Source of the DNA: Croceicoccus sp. Ery15
Lineage (GTDB): Bacteria > Pseudomonadota > Alphaproteobacteria > Sphingomonadales > Sphingomonadaceae
Assembly: GCF_020985305.1 (NCBI RefSeq)
Contig: NZ_CP087588.1
Coordinates: forward strand, 3,409,501 to 3,473,500
DNA length: 64,000 nt
Direction of reading: 5' to 3'
Shown piece after piece: positions 1 to 8,989 of the stretch (its first letter is position 1; each line of letters opens with the position of its first letter). The notes beneath the pieces are model-generated. The model worked only from the letters and a program-made list of their open reading frames with translations, ran no database searches and was not told the DNA's origin. Both the position numbers and the translations under genes were made by a program.

Positions 1-308
1 TTGTTATTAGCTGCGATGTGGGCCCTGTTTTCTTGTCGAGGTCAAGCCCGCAACCCGCTGATTAGGGGCAATTGTGCGTAACTTCCTCTTGCCGATAGCC
101 TGAATTGTCGCTCTGCTTGAGTTCGGCCCCATGCATCAGGGTTTTTCATGCAGTCCGGCACGGTCTCGTCATGGTGTTATCGGGGTCAAACCGGATGCGA
201 AACTTCAACCAACTTGGTAATTTCCAGCTTAAATTCGGACATTTCGCACCATTCTGGATGTAAAATTTTGTATCAGCGGTGTCCATTGAGGGCTTGGGGG
301 GAAATGGT
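1..308. other. Left-edge region with no recognisable gene
   Basis: No reading frame here has the composition or family resemblance of a gene, and the stretch is more AT-rich than its surroundings. It probably holds the promoter and leader of the L,D-transpeptidase gene to the right. A purine-rich GGGGGGAA ribosome-binding site lies at about 295-302. The origin of the first hundred bases, perhaps the tail of a neighbouring intergenic region, cannot be told from the window. Confidence 0.6.
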
Positions 309-1343
309 GTGACGAATATTTCACCAATGCAGAGCGTAAGGCCGATGCGGAGAGTAAGGCTGGCCGCCATCATTGCGGCAGTCACTTGCATGTCGATGGC
401 GGGGCAGGCCGGTGCGGTGCAGGGCGCCAAGATTTCCTCGCACATCGAACTGGCCGAGGCGGCCGCCGATTTGCAGCCGGGCGAATGGGTCTGGGCCCCG
501 CAGATCGCCGCAGACGGCCCGGTGACCGTGCTGGTCGATCTGACGTCGCAACTGGCGACTGTCTATCGCAATGGCGTGGCCATCGGCATCTCGACCGTGT
601 CGACGGGCAAGCCGGGCCATGAAACCCCGACCGGCGTGTTCCAGATCCTGCAAAAGGACGCCGATCACCGGTCGAGCACCTATAATAACGCGCCCATGCC
701 CTATCAGGAGCGCCTGACGTGGGACGGGGTGGCGCTGCACGCGGGCGGACTGCCGGGCTATCCCGAAAGCCACGGCTGTGTCCATCTGCCCTATACTTTC
801 GCGAAAGAGCTGTTCCAGATCACCAGCATGGGTGGCACCGTGGTGGTTACGGGGCGGGCGGGCGATCCGGTGACCCATCCGGCGGGCGGCGTGCTGGCCC
901 CGATCGACGAACTGGGCAATGCGGCGCAGCACCATGCGCTGTCCGCCGACGAGCAATGGGAATGGAACCATCAGGTTCCCGACGCGGGGCCTCTGTCGAT
1001 TATCGTTTCGACCACCGACCAGCGTGTGGTGGTGATGCGCAGCGGGCAGGAAGTGGGCCGCGCCCGTGCCGTGATCGACGGCTTCATGGGCGCGCATGTC
1101 GCCACGCTGCATGTGTCAGCCGACGGGGCGCATCACTGGATGCTAATCGGCGTGCCGGGGCATGAGGATGAGGCAGGGCGCGAACTGGATGCCGCCGCGC
1201 TCAACCGGTTGCGCCTGCCTGAAGGGTTCCGCACCATGCTGAACGACCGGATCGGCGAGGGGACGACCGTGCTGATCACCTCGGCCAGCGTGGGCGCGCA
1301 TAACAGCGGAAAGCAAATGACCCTGATGGCGGCGAACGATTAA
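309..1343 (+). CDS. L,D-transpeptidase (YkuD/ErfK family), exported
   Basis: A 344-residue exported protein. A signal peptide (basic RPMRRVR, then a hydrophobic stretch ending near GQAGA) leads to a YkuD catalytic domain with the signature SHGCVHLP, whose Cys is the nucleophile, and an upstream conserved His in LHAGG. The family makes 3-3 peptidoglycan cross-links or anchors proteins to the wall in the periplasm. The GTG start is chosen because GGGGGGAA precedes it by about 7 bases; a GTG at 279 and an ATG at 327 are in frame. The C-terminal third repeats the opening strands of a YkuD fold but has no catalytic Cys/His motif, so it looks like a degenerate second copy. Substrate and exact cross-link are unknown. 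Confidence 0.88.
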   Translation: MTNISPMQSVRPMRRVRLAAIIAAVTCMSMAGQAGAVQGAKISSHIELAEAAADLQPGEWVWAPQIAADGPVTVLVDLTSQLATVYRNGVAIGISTVSTGKPGHETPTGVFQILQKDADHRSSTYNNAPMPYQERLTWDGVALHAGGLPGYPESHGCVHLPYTFAKELFQITSMGGTVVVTGRAGDPVTHPAGGVLAPIDELGNAAQHHALSADEQWEWNHQVPDAGPLSIIVSTTDQRVVVMRSGQEVGRARAVIDGFMGAHVATLHVSADGAHHWMLIGVPGHEDEAGRELDAAALNRLRLPEGFRTMLNDRIGEGTTVLITSASVGAHNSGKQMTLMAAND

Positions 1344-1365
1344 AACGTGCCGATCGCGCAGGTGA

Positions 1366-1677
1366 TTACCGGTCCACCAGCGCAGTGATACGGTGCAGGA
1401 ACGGGTGATGCGGCGCGGGCCCGCGCTGGATCTGGCTGAAAATGCCGCCCGCCATGCCCGCCAGCTTCGTTTCGACGCACAGGATCTCCTCGCCCTTGCG
1501 GATGTCGATATGGGCGCGCAATTGGCCGTCGAACGTCAGATTTACGCCCTCTGCAGCGGGAAATTCGGCCAACAGCATCTGCCGTAACTGGCCCAGTTGC
1601 TCGCTAAGTCCGCGATCGGCGGCGGTTTTTGGAAAGGGCTCTACCTGCCCCGAAGTTTGTGCGGCACCACTGGACAT
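1366..1677 (-). CDS. Conserved hypothetical protein, small
   Basis: A 103-residue protein with no signal peptide or membrane segment. It has a predicted amphipathic stretch (LSEQLGQLRQMLLAEF) followed by what may be a short beta-rich region. I do not recognise a named domain. It sits between, and convergent with, the transpeptidase and the start region of the mechanosensitive channel, with 22 bases to the transpeptidase stop. The composition and third-position GC of this strand look like a gene, and the ATG at 1677 is the only reasonable start. No function is proposed; reality as a gene is likely but not certain. Confidence 0.6.
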   Translation of the reverse strand: MSSGAAQTSGQVEPFPKTAADRGLSEQLGQLRQMLLAEFPAAEGVNLTFDGQLRAHIDIRKGEEILCVETKLAGMAGGIFSQIQRGPAPHHPFLHRITALVDR

Positions 1678-1823
1678 GAAGACCCCCCATCTAAACGACC
1701 TGACCCTGCGTTAACTTTTACCAGAACGCTGCCGATTCGGCGAGCGCGATAAGGGGGCCGGATGCGCTTTGCCATGATCGATACGGCTTGCGGCCCGATC
1801 GTTTCGCGGCCAGAAACGCATCC

Positions 1824-4301
1824 ATGCCGAACGCGCCGCAAAATTGCCGAAACCGCCATCTGCTGGCGGAACTTCGCATCGCTCTGTTCGTGATCGCTGC
1901 CTTACTGGCCACCGCGATGCTTGTCGGCGGACCGGCCCGCGCGGCTGCGCCCGCGGCGGGCACGGCCCTTGTCACCAAGGACGAAACGCAAAAGGCCCTC
2001 GCCACGGCAGAGGCGATGTTCGCAGGCTTTGACGATAATGCCGCAAGGGCACGTGCCCTGCTGCTGACGCCTGCCGACGATTTTTCCAGTGACGAGACGG
2101 CGAAGCTGAACGAAGTGCGCCGCCAGCTTGCCGCCGACCGCGACAAGGCGAACGGTTTTGCCGAACAGGGAACGACCGCTTCGCGCGTGCTGAAGGCGCA
2201 GATCGCGGCACTGGGCCCCGAACCCGCCGATGGCGAGAACGAGCCCGAAGCGGTCACGGAACGGCGCAAGCAATTGGAGACCGAACTGGGCAAGGTTCTG
2301 GCCCCGACTTTCCGTCTGAGCGAGGCTGGCGCGCGCGCCAGCGTTCTTGTGACCGAGCTGGACGAGCGGGCAAGCTCGCTCAGGAAACAGCGGCTGACCC
2401 AGCGGGGGTTTTCGCCCCTCGATCCGCGTCTTTGGATGCGCAGTGTTCGCGAACTGGGCAATGCGGTTGGCATCGCCCGCGCCCATATGGCGACCAGTTT
2501 CGCCAAATATGACGCGGGCGAAGTGACCGGTGCCTTCGCGCTGGCCGTGGGATTGCTGCTGTTCGGGCCGGTCGCGGGCTATGTCATCTGGCGCAGGCTG
2601 GGCAGGCGGCTGACGGCCTGGCACTTGCAGGAAAATTCGATCGCGCGCCGCCTGCTGGTCGCGGTGGCGGCGGATGCCACAATCGGGCTGATCTTTGCCA
2701 TCGCTCTCTTGGCAGGCGTCTTCGCGCTGATGATCTTCCTGCTGCCAGTGGTGCCGGTCGAAACGCTGGCGGGCCTGGTCGCGGCCGTGGTTTCGGCCAG
2801 CCTGTTCGTGGCCGTGGCGCACTGGATCGGGCGCGGCATATTGAATTCGCCGTTCCCCGAATTGCGCCTTGTCACCCTGCCACCCGCCCGCGCGAAAAAG
2901 GCATTGCGCGCGATCAAGCTGATGGCGGGGGTGCTGGGCGTCGAACAGGTCATCGGATCATTGGAAGAGGCCGGGCAGATCGGCCCCAATTTCGCGCGGC
3001 TCGCGTCGGCCATCATGGTCGGATTCGGCGCATGGCTGTTGTGGCGACTGGCCAATTATCTGCGCGAGGGGCGGCGCTTTTACGAAGAACAGCAGCGCGC
3101 CGAACCGCACGGCCCGTCGCCCGACCACGGGATCGATTTCTCGACGCCGATGGCCCGCTTGCTAAAGCTGTTCGCGATGGTGTCGATCGCTGCCGTTCTG
3201 GTGGGCTACGAACTTCTGTCGCGCTTTTTCTTTTCGGCCAGCCTGCTGTCGCTCTCCATCATTGGCATTGCGGTCTATCTGCACCGGTCCTTCGTGCTGG
3301 TGATCAGCGCCTTTGCCACCGGTTCGCTGTCCCGCTATCGCCGCGGGCTGCACCTGTTGCCGCTGCTGACCGGCCTGATCGAGACGATTGTCGTCATCAT
3401 GCTGCTGGCCGTCGTCTGGGGCTATGACGCGAACGAGATCGGCGACGGGCTGATCATGCTGCGCGAGGGCGTGTCGTTTGGCGATGTGCGGCTGTCGTTG
3501 GGCGATGTGGCGACCTTTGCCGCCGTGTTCTTCATCGGCTATTTCGTGACCCGCTGGCTCCAGCGCTTCCTCAAGGTTTCGATCATGCCCGAATTCGCGA
3601 TGGAGGCAGGGGCCGAGGCCGCGATCCTGACCTTTATCGGCTATATCGGCATATTCCTTGCCGCGCTGATCGCGGTGGCGACCACTGGCCTCGACCTGTC
3701 CAGCCTTGCCTTTGTCGCGGGTGCCCTTTCGGTCGGGCTGGGGTTCGGCCTGCAATCGGTGGTGGAGAATTTCACCAGCGGCATCCTGCTGCTGATCGAA
3801 AGGCCGATCAAACAGGGCGACTGGATCGAGGTGGGCGAATATTCGGGCATTGTGCGCAAGATCGCGGTGCGGTCCACCCATATCGAGACATTCGACCGCC
3901 ACCAGATCATCGTGCCCAATTCGCAGCTGATTTCAGGCGTGGTGGTCAATCGCAGCTTTAGCACGGGCCCGGCGCGCATCGTGGTGCCGGTCGGCGTTGC
4001 CTATGGCACCGATCTGGAACGCGTGCGAAAGATCCTGCTGGAAATCGCCAATGCGAATGACGATGTGCTGGCCGATCCCGAACCGGCGGTCGCCATGGTC
4101 GGATTTGGCGAGAGTTCGATCGACGTGAAAATCCTCGCCTTTGTGCATCAGGCGACCGATGGCGCGCCCACGGCTTCGGCGATCAATTTCGAAATTGCGC
4201 GGCGCTTCGCGGAAGAGGGGATCGAAATTCCGTTCCCGCAACGCGACCTGCATATCCGCACCGCGCCACCGGCCCTGGACGGCAGTGCGAAGCCGGCCTG
4301 A
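1824..4301 (+). CDS. Large mechanosensitive channel, DUF3772 + MscS domains
   Basis: An 825-residue inner-membrane channel. It begins with a signal peptide ending near PARAA and a coiled, charged periplasmic N-terminal region of the DUF3772 type. A series of hydrophobic segments follows, then a C-terminal MscS core at about residues 620-790 with the pore helix ALSVGLGFGLQSVVENF and the beta-domain motif RPIKQGDWIEVG. The family opens under membrane tension during osmotic downshock. The ATG at 1824 is preferred to an upstream TTG at 1788 because it gives a clean signal peptide, although neither has a strong ribosome-binding site. It stands alone and ends at a hairpin shared with the next gene. 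Confidence 0.9.
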   Translation: MPNAPQNCRNRHLLAELRIALFVIAALLATAMLVGGPARAAAPAAGTALVTKDETQKALATAEAMFAGFDDNAARARALLLTPADDFSSDETAKLNEVRRQLAADRDKANGFAEQGTTASRVLKAQIAALGPEPADGENEPEAVTERRKQLETELGKVLAPTFRLSEAGARASVLVTELDERASSLRKQRLTQRGFSPLDPRLWMRSVRELGNAVGIARAHMATSFAKYDAGEVTGAFALAVGLLLFGPVAGYVIWRRLGRRLTAWHLQENSIARRLLVAVAADATIGLIFAIALLAGVFALMIFLLPVVPVETLAGLVAAVVSASLFVAVAHWIGRGILNSPFPELRLVTLPPARAKKALRAIKLMAGVLGVEQVIGSLEEAGQIGPNFARLASAIMVGFGAWLLWRLANYLREGRRFYEEQQRAEPHGPSPDHGIDFSTPMARLLKLFAMVSIAAVLVGYELLSRFFFSASLLSLSIIGIAVYLHRSFVLVISAFATGSLSRYRRGLHLLPLLTGLIETIVVIMLLAVVWGYDANEIGDGLIMLREGVSFGDVRLSLGDVATFAAVFFIGYFVTRWLQRFLKVSIMPEFAMEAGAEAAILTFIGYIGIFLAALIAVATTGLDLSSLAFVAGALSVGLGFGLQSVVENFTSGILLLIERPIKQGDWIEVGEYSGIVRKIAVRSTHIETFDRHQIIVPNSQLISGVVVNRSFSTGPARIVVPVGVAYGTDLERVRKILLEIANANDDVLADPEPAVAMVGFGESSIDVKILAFVHQATDGAPTASAINFEIARRFAEEGIEIPFPQRDLHIRTAPPALDGSAKPA

Positions 4302-4330
4302 CCGGCCCGTCGAACCGATCTGAGCAACCA

Positions 4331-4374
4331 AAAGAAAACGGCCCGCTTCCCATGGGGAGGCGGGCCGCTTCTTT
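4331..4374. terminator. Bidirectional hairpin terminator
   Basis: A perfect GC stem (CGGCCCGC at 4340-4347 with GCGGGCCG at 4360-4367) is flanked by AAAGAA on one side and TTCTTT on the other. The stem can therefore be read with a T-rich tail from either strand. It sits between the convergent channel gene and small lipoprotein gene, as expected for a shared rho-independent terminator. Confidence 0.8.
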
Positions 4375-4395
4375 GCCGGAAAACCGGTGGTCCGA

Positions 4396-4632
4396 TTACT
4401 CGGCCGGAGCAGCTTCGACAGCGGCGTCAGCAGCGGGAGCTTCTTCAGCAACCGGAGCAGCAGCTTCGTCAACCACAACGTCGGTTTCTTCGACGATGGG
4501 CTCTTCGACGACGGGCTCAACAACTTCTTCAACGGCTACTTCTTCGGTGGTCGCTTCTTCAGCGGGTTCCGAGCAAGCGGTCATCGCGAAAGCAGCGGTG
4601 CTGGCAGCGAGAACGAGAGCAATCTTCTTCAT
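4396..4632 (-). CDS. Small acidic repeat lipoprotein
   Basis: A 78-residue exported protein: a signal peptide (MKKIALVLAASTAAFAMTAC) whose MTAC is close to a lipobox, then a low-complexity tail of Glu, Val, Ala and Pro in a loose VEEVVEPVVEEP pattern. No folded domain is expected. Such tails occur on abundant envelope lipoproteins of sphingomonads, but the function is not known. The ATG follows GAGGAATTTACAC, a good ribosome-binding site. It is 115 bases downstream of the permease on the same strand and probably has its own promoter. Confidence 0.75.
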   Translation of the reverse strand: MKKIALVLAASTAAFAMTACSEPAEEATTEEVAVEEVVEPVVEEPIVEETDVVVDEAAAPVAEEAPAADAAVEAAPAE

Positions 4633-4747
4633 GTGTAAATTCCTCGAATGCCCGACTCACAACGAGCGGGCAGCGTCCTAATATGCGATATCATGGCAGG
4701 CTGTCCATATTCTTGCCACATTCTCGCCAAAATTTATTTCACGCCAC

Positions 4748-6310
4748 TTACGGGTGAACGATGGGCGGCTGCGGAGCTTCCTCGTCCTGCTCGTGCACTT
4801 CGATCAGGCCGCGACCGACATGGCTGTGGCGATGGCCGTACAGGAAATAGACCGCCAGCCCGATGGCGCCCCAGGCAGGCAATACCAGCATCGCCTCTAC
4901 CGGCAGGTTTACGTAAAGCGCGATACAGCCCGCCACCGCCAGCGGGGCGACGATCCACACTGCGGGTGTTTTGAACGGGCGTTTGCGCGCAGGATCGCGG
5001 CGGCGCAGGATCATCACGGCCATCGCGACCATGAAAAAGGCGAACAGAGTGCCCGAATTGGAAATATCGGCCAATTGCCCCACCGGCAGCAGCGCGGCGG
5101 CAATGGCAACGCACACGCCGGTGATCATCGTCACGATATGCGGCGTTTTCCAGCGCGGGTGGATGGTCGCCAGCTTCTCGGGCAGCAATCCGTCGCGCGC
5201 CATCACAAAGAAGATGCGAGTCTGGCCATAGAGCATCATCAATATGACCGAGGGCAGTGCCAGATTGGCGGCGATGCCGACCAGATTGCCTGCCCATCCC
5301 TGGTTCACCGCGCGCAGCACATGGGCCAGCGCTTCGTCCGAACAGACCAGCGGCTGCGCCCCTTGTGCGGCCAGCGCGGCACATTCGCGCGCGAATTCGG
5401 CCGATCCGGGCGCAACGCCCAGCGATGTCGGCTGCGCCCCGATGGTCCCGATCGCGCCCACGGTGACCAGCAGATAGAACAGGGTGCACACGACAAGACT
5501 GCCGATCAGGCCGATCGGAACATTGCGCTGCGGATCGCGCGTTTCCTCTGCCGCGGTCGATACCGCGTCGAACCCGACATAGGCGAAAAAGATCGACGCC
5601 GCCGCGCCCACGATGCCCAGACCGCTGGTGCCGGCGGGGCCGAACCAGCCATTGGGGGCAAAGGGCGTGAAATTGCCGCTTTCCATGCCCGGCACGGTCA
5701 GCGCGATGAACAGGGTCAGCGCGGCAACCTTGATCGCGACAAGGAAGGCATTGAAATTGGCGCTTTCCTTGGTGCCGACAACCAGCAGTGCCGTGACCGC
5801 CAGTGCGACGCCGATGGCGGGCAGGTTGATGATGCCATGGGTAAAATCGACACCCTGCAACGACCATGCGGGGCCCGCCGATAAATAGGATGGCAAGGCA
5901 AAGCCGGTCGAACTTTCGATCAGCCCCATGAAATAGCCCGACCAGCCGACACAGACTGCCGCTGCCGCCACCGCGTATTCAAGGATCAGCGCCCAGCCGA
6001 CCATCCATGCCAGCAATTCGCCCATGACGGCATAGGAATAGGTATAGGCCGAACCCGAAACCGGCACCATCGACGCCAGTTCGGAATAGCAAAGGGCCGC
6101 CACCGCGCACACGCCGCCCGCGATCACAAAGCTCCATATCATGCCCGGTCCCGCCTTTTGCGCGGCGGCGGCGGTCAGTACGAAAATACCGGTTCCGATG
6201 ATCGCGCCAATGCCCAGCAGCATCAGCTGTATCGGGCCAAGCGAGCGGGGAAGGGCGTGTTTTTCCGCCGTGGCCAGAATGGCGTCGAGCGGTTTGATCC
6301 TGCTGGGCAT
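4748..6310 (-). CDS. APC-superfamily amino acid permease
   Basis: A 520-residue inner-membrane protein with about a dozen hydrophobic segments. The N-terminal signature LMLLGIGAIIGTGIFVLTA is the glycine-rich first-helix motif of the APC superfamily, closest in character to the cationic amino acid/YfnA-type branch. It presumably imports amino acids by proton symport; the substrate cannot be read. The start at 6310 (MPSRIKPLDAIL) begins just before the conserved region, whereas an upstream in-frame ATG at 6367 adds 19 residues with no family character. No operon partner is evident. A 254-base gap lies upstream with no gene seen. Confidence 0.88.
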   Translation of the reverse strand: MPSRIKPLDAILATAEKHALPRSLGPIQLMLLGIGAIIGTGIFVLTAAAAQKAGPGMIWSFVIAGGVCAVAALCYSELASMVPVSGSAYTYSYAVMGELLAWMVGWALILEYAVAAAAVCVGWSGYFMGLIESSTGFALPSYLSAGPAWSLQGVDFTHGIINLPAIGVALAVTALLVVGTKESANFNAFLVAIKVAALTLFIALTVPGMESGNFTPFAPNGWFGPAGTSGLGIVGAAASIFFAYVGFDAVSTAAEETRDPQRNVPIGLIGSLVVCTLFYLLVTVGAIGTIGAQPTSLGVAPGSAEFARECAALAAQGAQPLVCSDEALAHVLRAVNQGWAGNLVGIAANLALPSVILMMLYGQTRIFFVMARDGLLPEKLATIHPRWKTPHIVTMITGVCVAIAAALLPVGQLADISNSGTLFAFFMVAMAVMILRRRDPARKRPFKTPAVWIVAPLAVAGCIALYVNLPVEAMLVLPAWGAIGLAVYFLYGHRHSHVGRGLIEVHEQDEEAPQPPIVHP

Positions 6311-6564
6311 CAGATGCAATCTTTCGGCAGGCGTGACTTTACGCAACCATGCGCAGGGCGGGAACACGGCCGCCCGACGGATCGATCACGCATATTCATC
6401 GCGGAATTGGGGGATGGGCACGTCTACTTCGCCTCAATCAAGGAAGGCATTGAAGCCGCCGCCTGATTCAGATCGGGCACGTGCCGGGTGGCGATTTACG
6501 ACAGATTCGCGGCATCAGCCATCGAAATTTTGCGCATGGCTGCAAATTCCGTGCGGAAGTCGTT

Positions 6565-7452
6565 TTACTCCGTGCCCGTCGCTTCGTCCTGCGGATCGAG
6601 AGGTGGCTGGTTGCGCGGCGAAGGGTTGGTCGGCAGTGCGAAACCCTTGCCCACATGCAGGCGGTGCTTGACGATGACATATTCGCCCTTGTCGGTATCG
6701 AAGAACGCATATTGCACTTCAGGCCGCTCGCTCTCGGCGCGGCGCGACATGTCCTCGCCCAGATCGGGATGGCATGCGCGGCGCTGGTCGCTGGCATACC
6801 ACGCGTCGAGCAGGGCCTGTTCCTTGGCGCGAACCTCCTCTTCGAAGAAATTCTTCTGCGGTTCGGACCCATTGGCATAGCTGGCCGCCGCGCTGGCCGC
6901 ATAATCGCCGATGTCGAGGCCCGAGGCATATTGCGCCACATGCGCCAGCTCGTGAAAGAACAGCCGCTCGTTCAGTTGGTTGAGCTGCGCCGGATCCTTG
7001 GGCACGGCGATATAGATGTCGTTCTGCCGCGTGATGCCCAGCACGCCGCGGCCGAATGCGACCTCGTTGATGATGTCGTCATTGCGGAATTCGGGATGGA
7101 AGCGCACGCGTTGCCAGTCCGCCTTGCCGATCAACGCCTCCTGCTCGTTCAGAAACGAGATGACACAGGGGTGAAGCGGCGTTCCATTGCGGCGAAGACC
7201 GGCGATGTCGACAGGGCGCAGGCCTGCTTCGGGCATATCGTCATACGCCAGCACCGCATTGCGCGCGGCGGGGGTGATCTTGGGCGTGCCGACGGTTTCC
7301 AGCACCCAGAACGCGCCCGCCGCACCGCCCAGCGCGCCCGCCAGCAGGCCGGTGATGCCCGCGCCCGCGATCGCGAATGCGAGCATGCGGCGGGGACGCC
7401 GGCGCTGCGGTGCGGCGTTCTGTGCGCCGGTATCGGGCACGGTGTTTTCCAA
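6565..7452 (-). CDS. Membrane-anchored putative metallopeptidase (DUF4157-like, HExxH)
   Basis: A 295-residue protein with a basic N-terminus (QRRRPRR), one membrane segment at about residues 23-50, and a downstream domain containing FFHELAHVAQYASG. HELAH fits the zinc HExxH motif, and the surrounding sequence resembles the DUF4157 family of putative peptidases. The C-terminal 60 residues are polar and proline-rich. By topology the domain should face the periplasm. The gene is single, between an APC permease and the uronate locus, with no obvious functional link. Proteolysis is inferred from the motif; the target is unknown. Confidence 0.65.
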   Translation of the reverse strand: MENTVPDTGAQNAAPQRRRPRRMLAFAIAGAGITGLLAGALGGAAGAFWVLETVGTPKITPAARNAVLAYDDMPEAGLRPVDIAGLRRNGTPLHPCVISFLNEQEALIGKADWQRVRFHPEFRNDDIINEVAFGRGVLGITRQNDIYIAVPKDPAQLNQLNERLFFHELAHVAQYASGLDIGDYAASAAASYANGSEPQKNFFEEEVRAKEQALLDAWYASDQRRACHPDLGEDMSRRAESERPEVQYAFFDTDKGEYVIVKHRLHVGKGFALPTNPSPRNQPPLDPQDEATGTE

Positions 7453-7634
7453 GGTGTCGCGCCTCCTTCATCAAGGGGCGAAACGGACGATCGCGGGCCA
7501 GTGCCAAGGGGCACGGGTTCCCGCGCCCATCCGGCTTCGCGGTCTACCCGTCCATCATGGCTGACACCATACACCGGCATGCCTTGCGACACGCTTAATT
7601 TTGCCGCCTTAATGGCGCGCGGTTTTGGCCCTTG

Positions 7635-7662
7635 TTCCGCCGCAATCGGGCGGAATTCCGCC
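7635..7662. terminator. Possible terminator after the uronate reductase gene
   Basis: GGCGGAATTCCGCC (7649-7662) is a 14-base perfect palindrome just past the stop of the minus-strand reductase gene. An alternative stem pairs TTCCGCC (7635-7641) with GGCGGAA. On the plus strand it is followed by GTTTTT, but the minus strand, where termination is needed, has no T-run, so this is only a candidate. Confidence 0.35.
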
Positions 7663-7669
7663 GTTTTTC

Positions 7670-8989
7670 CTATATGATTGCGCTGGTGTCGAAGCGCCCC
7701 GCCGACATGCGTTCCGCGACAGCCTGCGCGCCTTTTCCTGCCAGCATTTCGCGCAATTCGTCGCCCAGCGGGTCGTTGACCAGAGAGCCATCGGCAAGAT
7801 GCGCCAGCCATGCGCGGAATGCCGCACGGATCGCGGGGCAATCGCCGCCGCGCGCGGCGTGCCATGCCACCGTATCCAGCCAGCGTTGCGGGATCTTTTG
7901 CGACCCGTCCATGGCGATCTGCGCCAGCCGGTGCCGAACGGCCGGTTCGGCAAAGCGTTCGATCAGGCTGTCGGCATAGGCCGCCAGATCCTGATCGGGC
8001 GCGGCGTCGATGGTGGGGGCGGCTTCCTCGATCATCAGGCGGTGCGCCAGTGCTCGCAATTCGGGATCGGCCACAGCCTCGTGCACAAAGGTAAGGCCGC
8101 GTTCCAGCCCGCAATAGGCCAGCATGGAGTGCGCGCCGTTCAGCATGCGCAGCTTGGCCGTTTCATACGGGGCGACATCGGCCACAAGCTGCGCGCCGTG
8201 ATCCTGCCAGCGGGGGCGGGGGCCGGCAAAGCGGTCCTCGATCACCCATTGGCTGAACGCTTCGGTCAGCACCGCGCCTTCGTCGCGCATGCCAAGCGTC
8301 GCCTCCAGCGCGGCGCGGTCCTCTTCGGTGGTGGCAGGGACGATGCGGTCGATCATCGTCTGCGGGCAGGTGCAATGCTCTGCAAACCAGCCCGTCAGCG
8401 CGGGGTTCTTCGCCGCCAGCCAGTCGTGCATCAGGCGGTTCAGCTGCGTGCCGTTATCCGCCAGATTGTCGCAGGACAGCAGCGTCAGGCCAGGCAGGCC
8501 CGCGTCCTTGCGCCGCGCGAGCGCGTCGGCCAACAGCGGGTAAAAGCTTTTTTCGGCAAGCGCGATATCCAGCGAGCCGTCGGCGGCGCGGGCATAGCCC
8601 TTTTCGGTGACGGTAAAGCTGACGATCCGGCAATCGGGCGATGCGATGCGCGCGACCACTGCTTCGGGGTCTTGCGGCGCCACGATCACTTCGCGGACAG
8701 CGCCTACCACGCGGGTGGAGGATGTACCGCCCCCGCGCGCCGTTACCGAATAGAGCCCGTCCTGCGGGTTCAGCTGATCGGCCACGCCTGCCGAACGCAG
8801 CGATACGCCGCAGATCGCCCAGCCCTGATCGCCAGCATTCATCGCAAGGTCGGTGTACCATGCCTGATGCGCGCGGTGGAACGCGCCAATGCCGAAATGG
8901 ACGATGCCGATGCCTTGGCGCTGGCGGTCATAGGACGGGACCGCGACGTCGGCAGGCAGCGCGCCGAGTGTTTCCGACGACAGCCTCAC
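7670..8989 (-). CDS. Mannitol dehydrogenase family uronate reductase (tagaturonate/fructuronate reductase)
   Basis: A 439-residue cytoplasmic NAD(P)-dependent dehydrogenase of the long-chain mannitol dehydrogenase family. The N-terminal IVHFGIGAFHRAHQAWY and the catalytic KLRMLNGAHSMLAY motif (Lys, Asn, His) are intact. The family includes UxaB (tagaturonate to altronate), UxuB (fructuronate to mannonate) and polyol dehydrogenases. Because the gene starts inside uxaC (GTGA overlap at 8986-8989) and altronate dehydratase is the divergent neighbour, tagaturonate reduction is the best inference. At 439 residues it is somewhat shorter than E. coli UxaB/UxuB. The overlap implies translational coupling to uxaC. 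Confidence 0.85.
   Translation of the reverse strand: MRLSSETLGALPADVAVPSYDRQRQGIGIVHFGIGAFHRAHQAWYTDLAMNAGDQGWAICGVSLRSAGVADQLNPQDGLYSVTARGGGTSSTRVVGAVREVIVAPQDPEAVVARIASPDCRIVSFTVTEKGYARAADGSLDIALAEKSFYPLLADALARRKDAGLPGLTLLSCDNLADNGTQLNRLMHDWLAAKNPALTGWFAEHCTCPQTMIDRIVPATTEEDRAALEATLGMRDEGAVLTEAFSQWVIEDRFAGPRPRWQDHGAQLVADVAPYETAKLRMLNGAHSMLAYCGLERGLTFVHEAVADPELRALAHRLMIEEAAPTIDAAPDQDLAAYADSLIERFAEPAVRHRLAQIAMDGSQKIPQRWLDTVAWHAARGGDCPAIRAAFRAWLAHLADGSLVNDPLGDELREMLAGKGAQAVAERMSAGRFDTSAII

Noticed and set aside
4647..4671. TGCCCG...CGGGCA repeat in the leader of the small lipoprotein gene
   Set aside because: Six-base arms with a mismatch next to the loop; could be chance in this GC-rich sequence.
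6516..6542. Inverted repeat CAGCCAT/ATGGCTG after the metallopeptidase gene
   Set aside because: Only 7 bp with a 13-base loop and no T-run; too weak to call a terminator.
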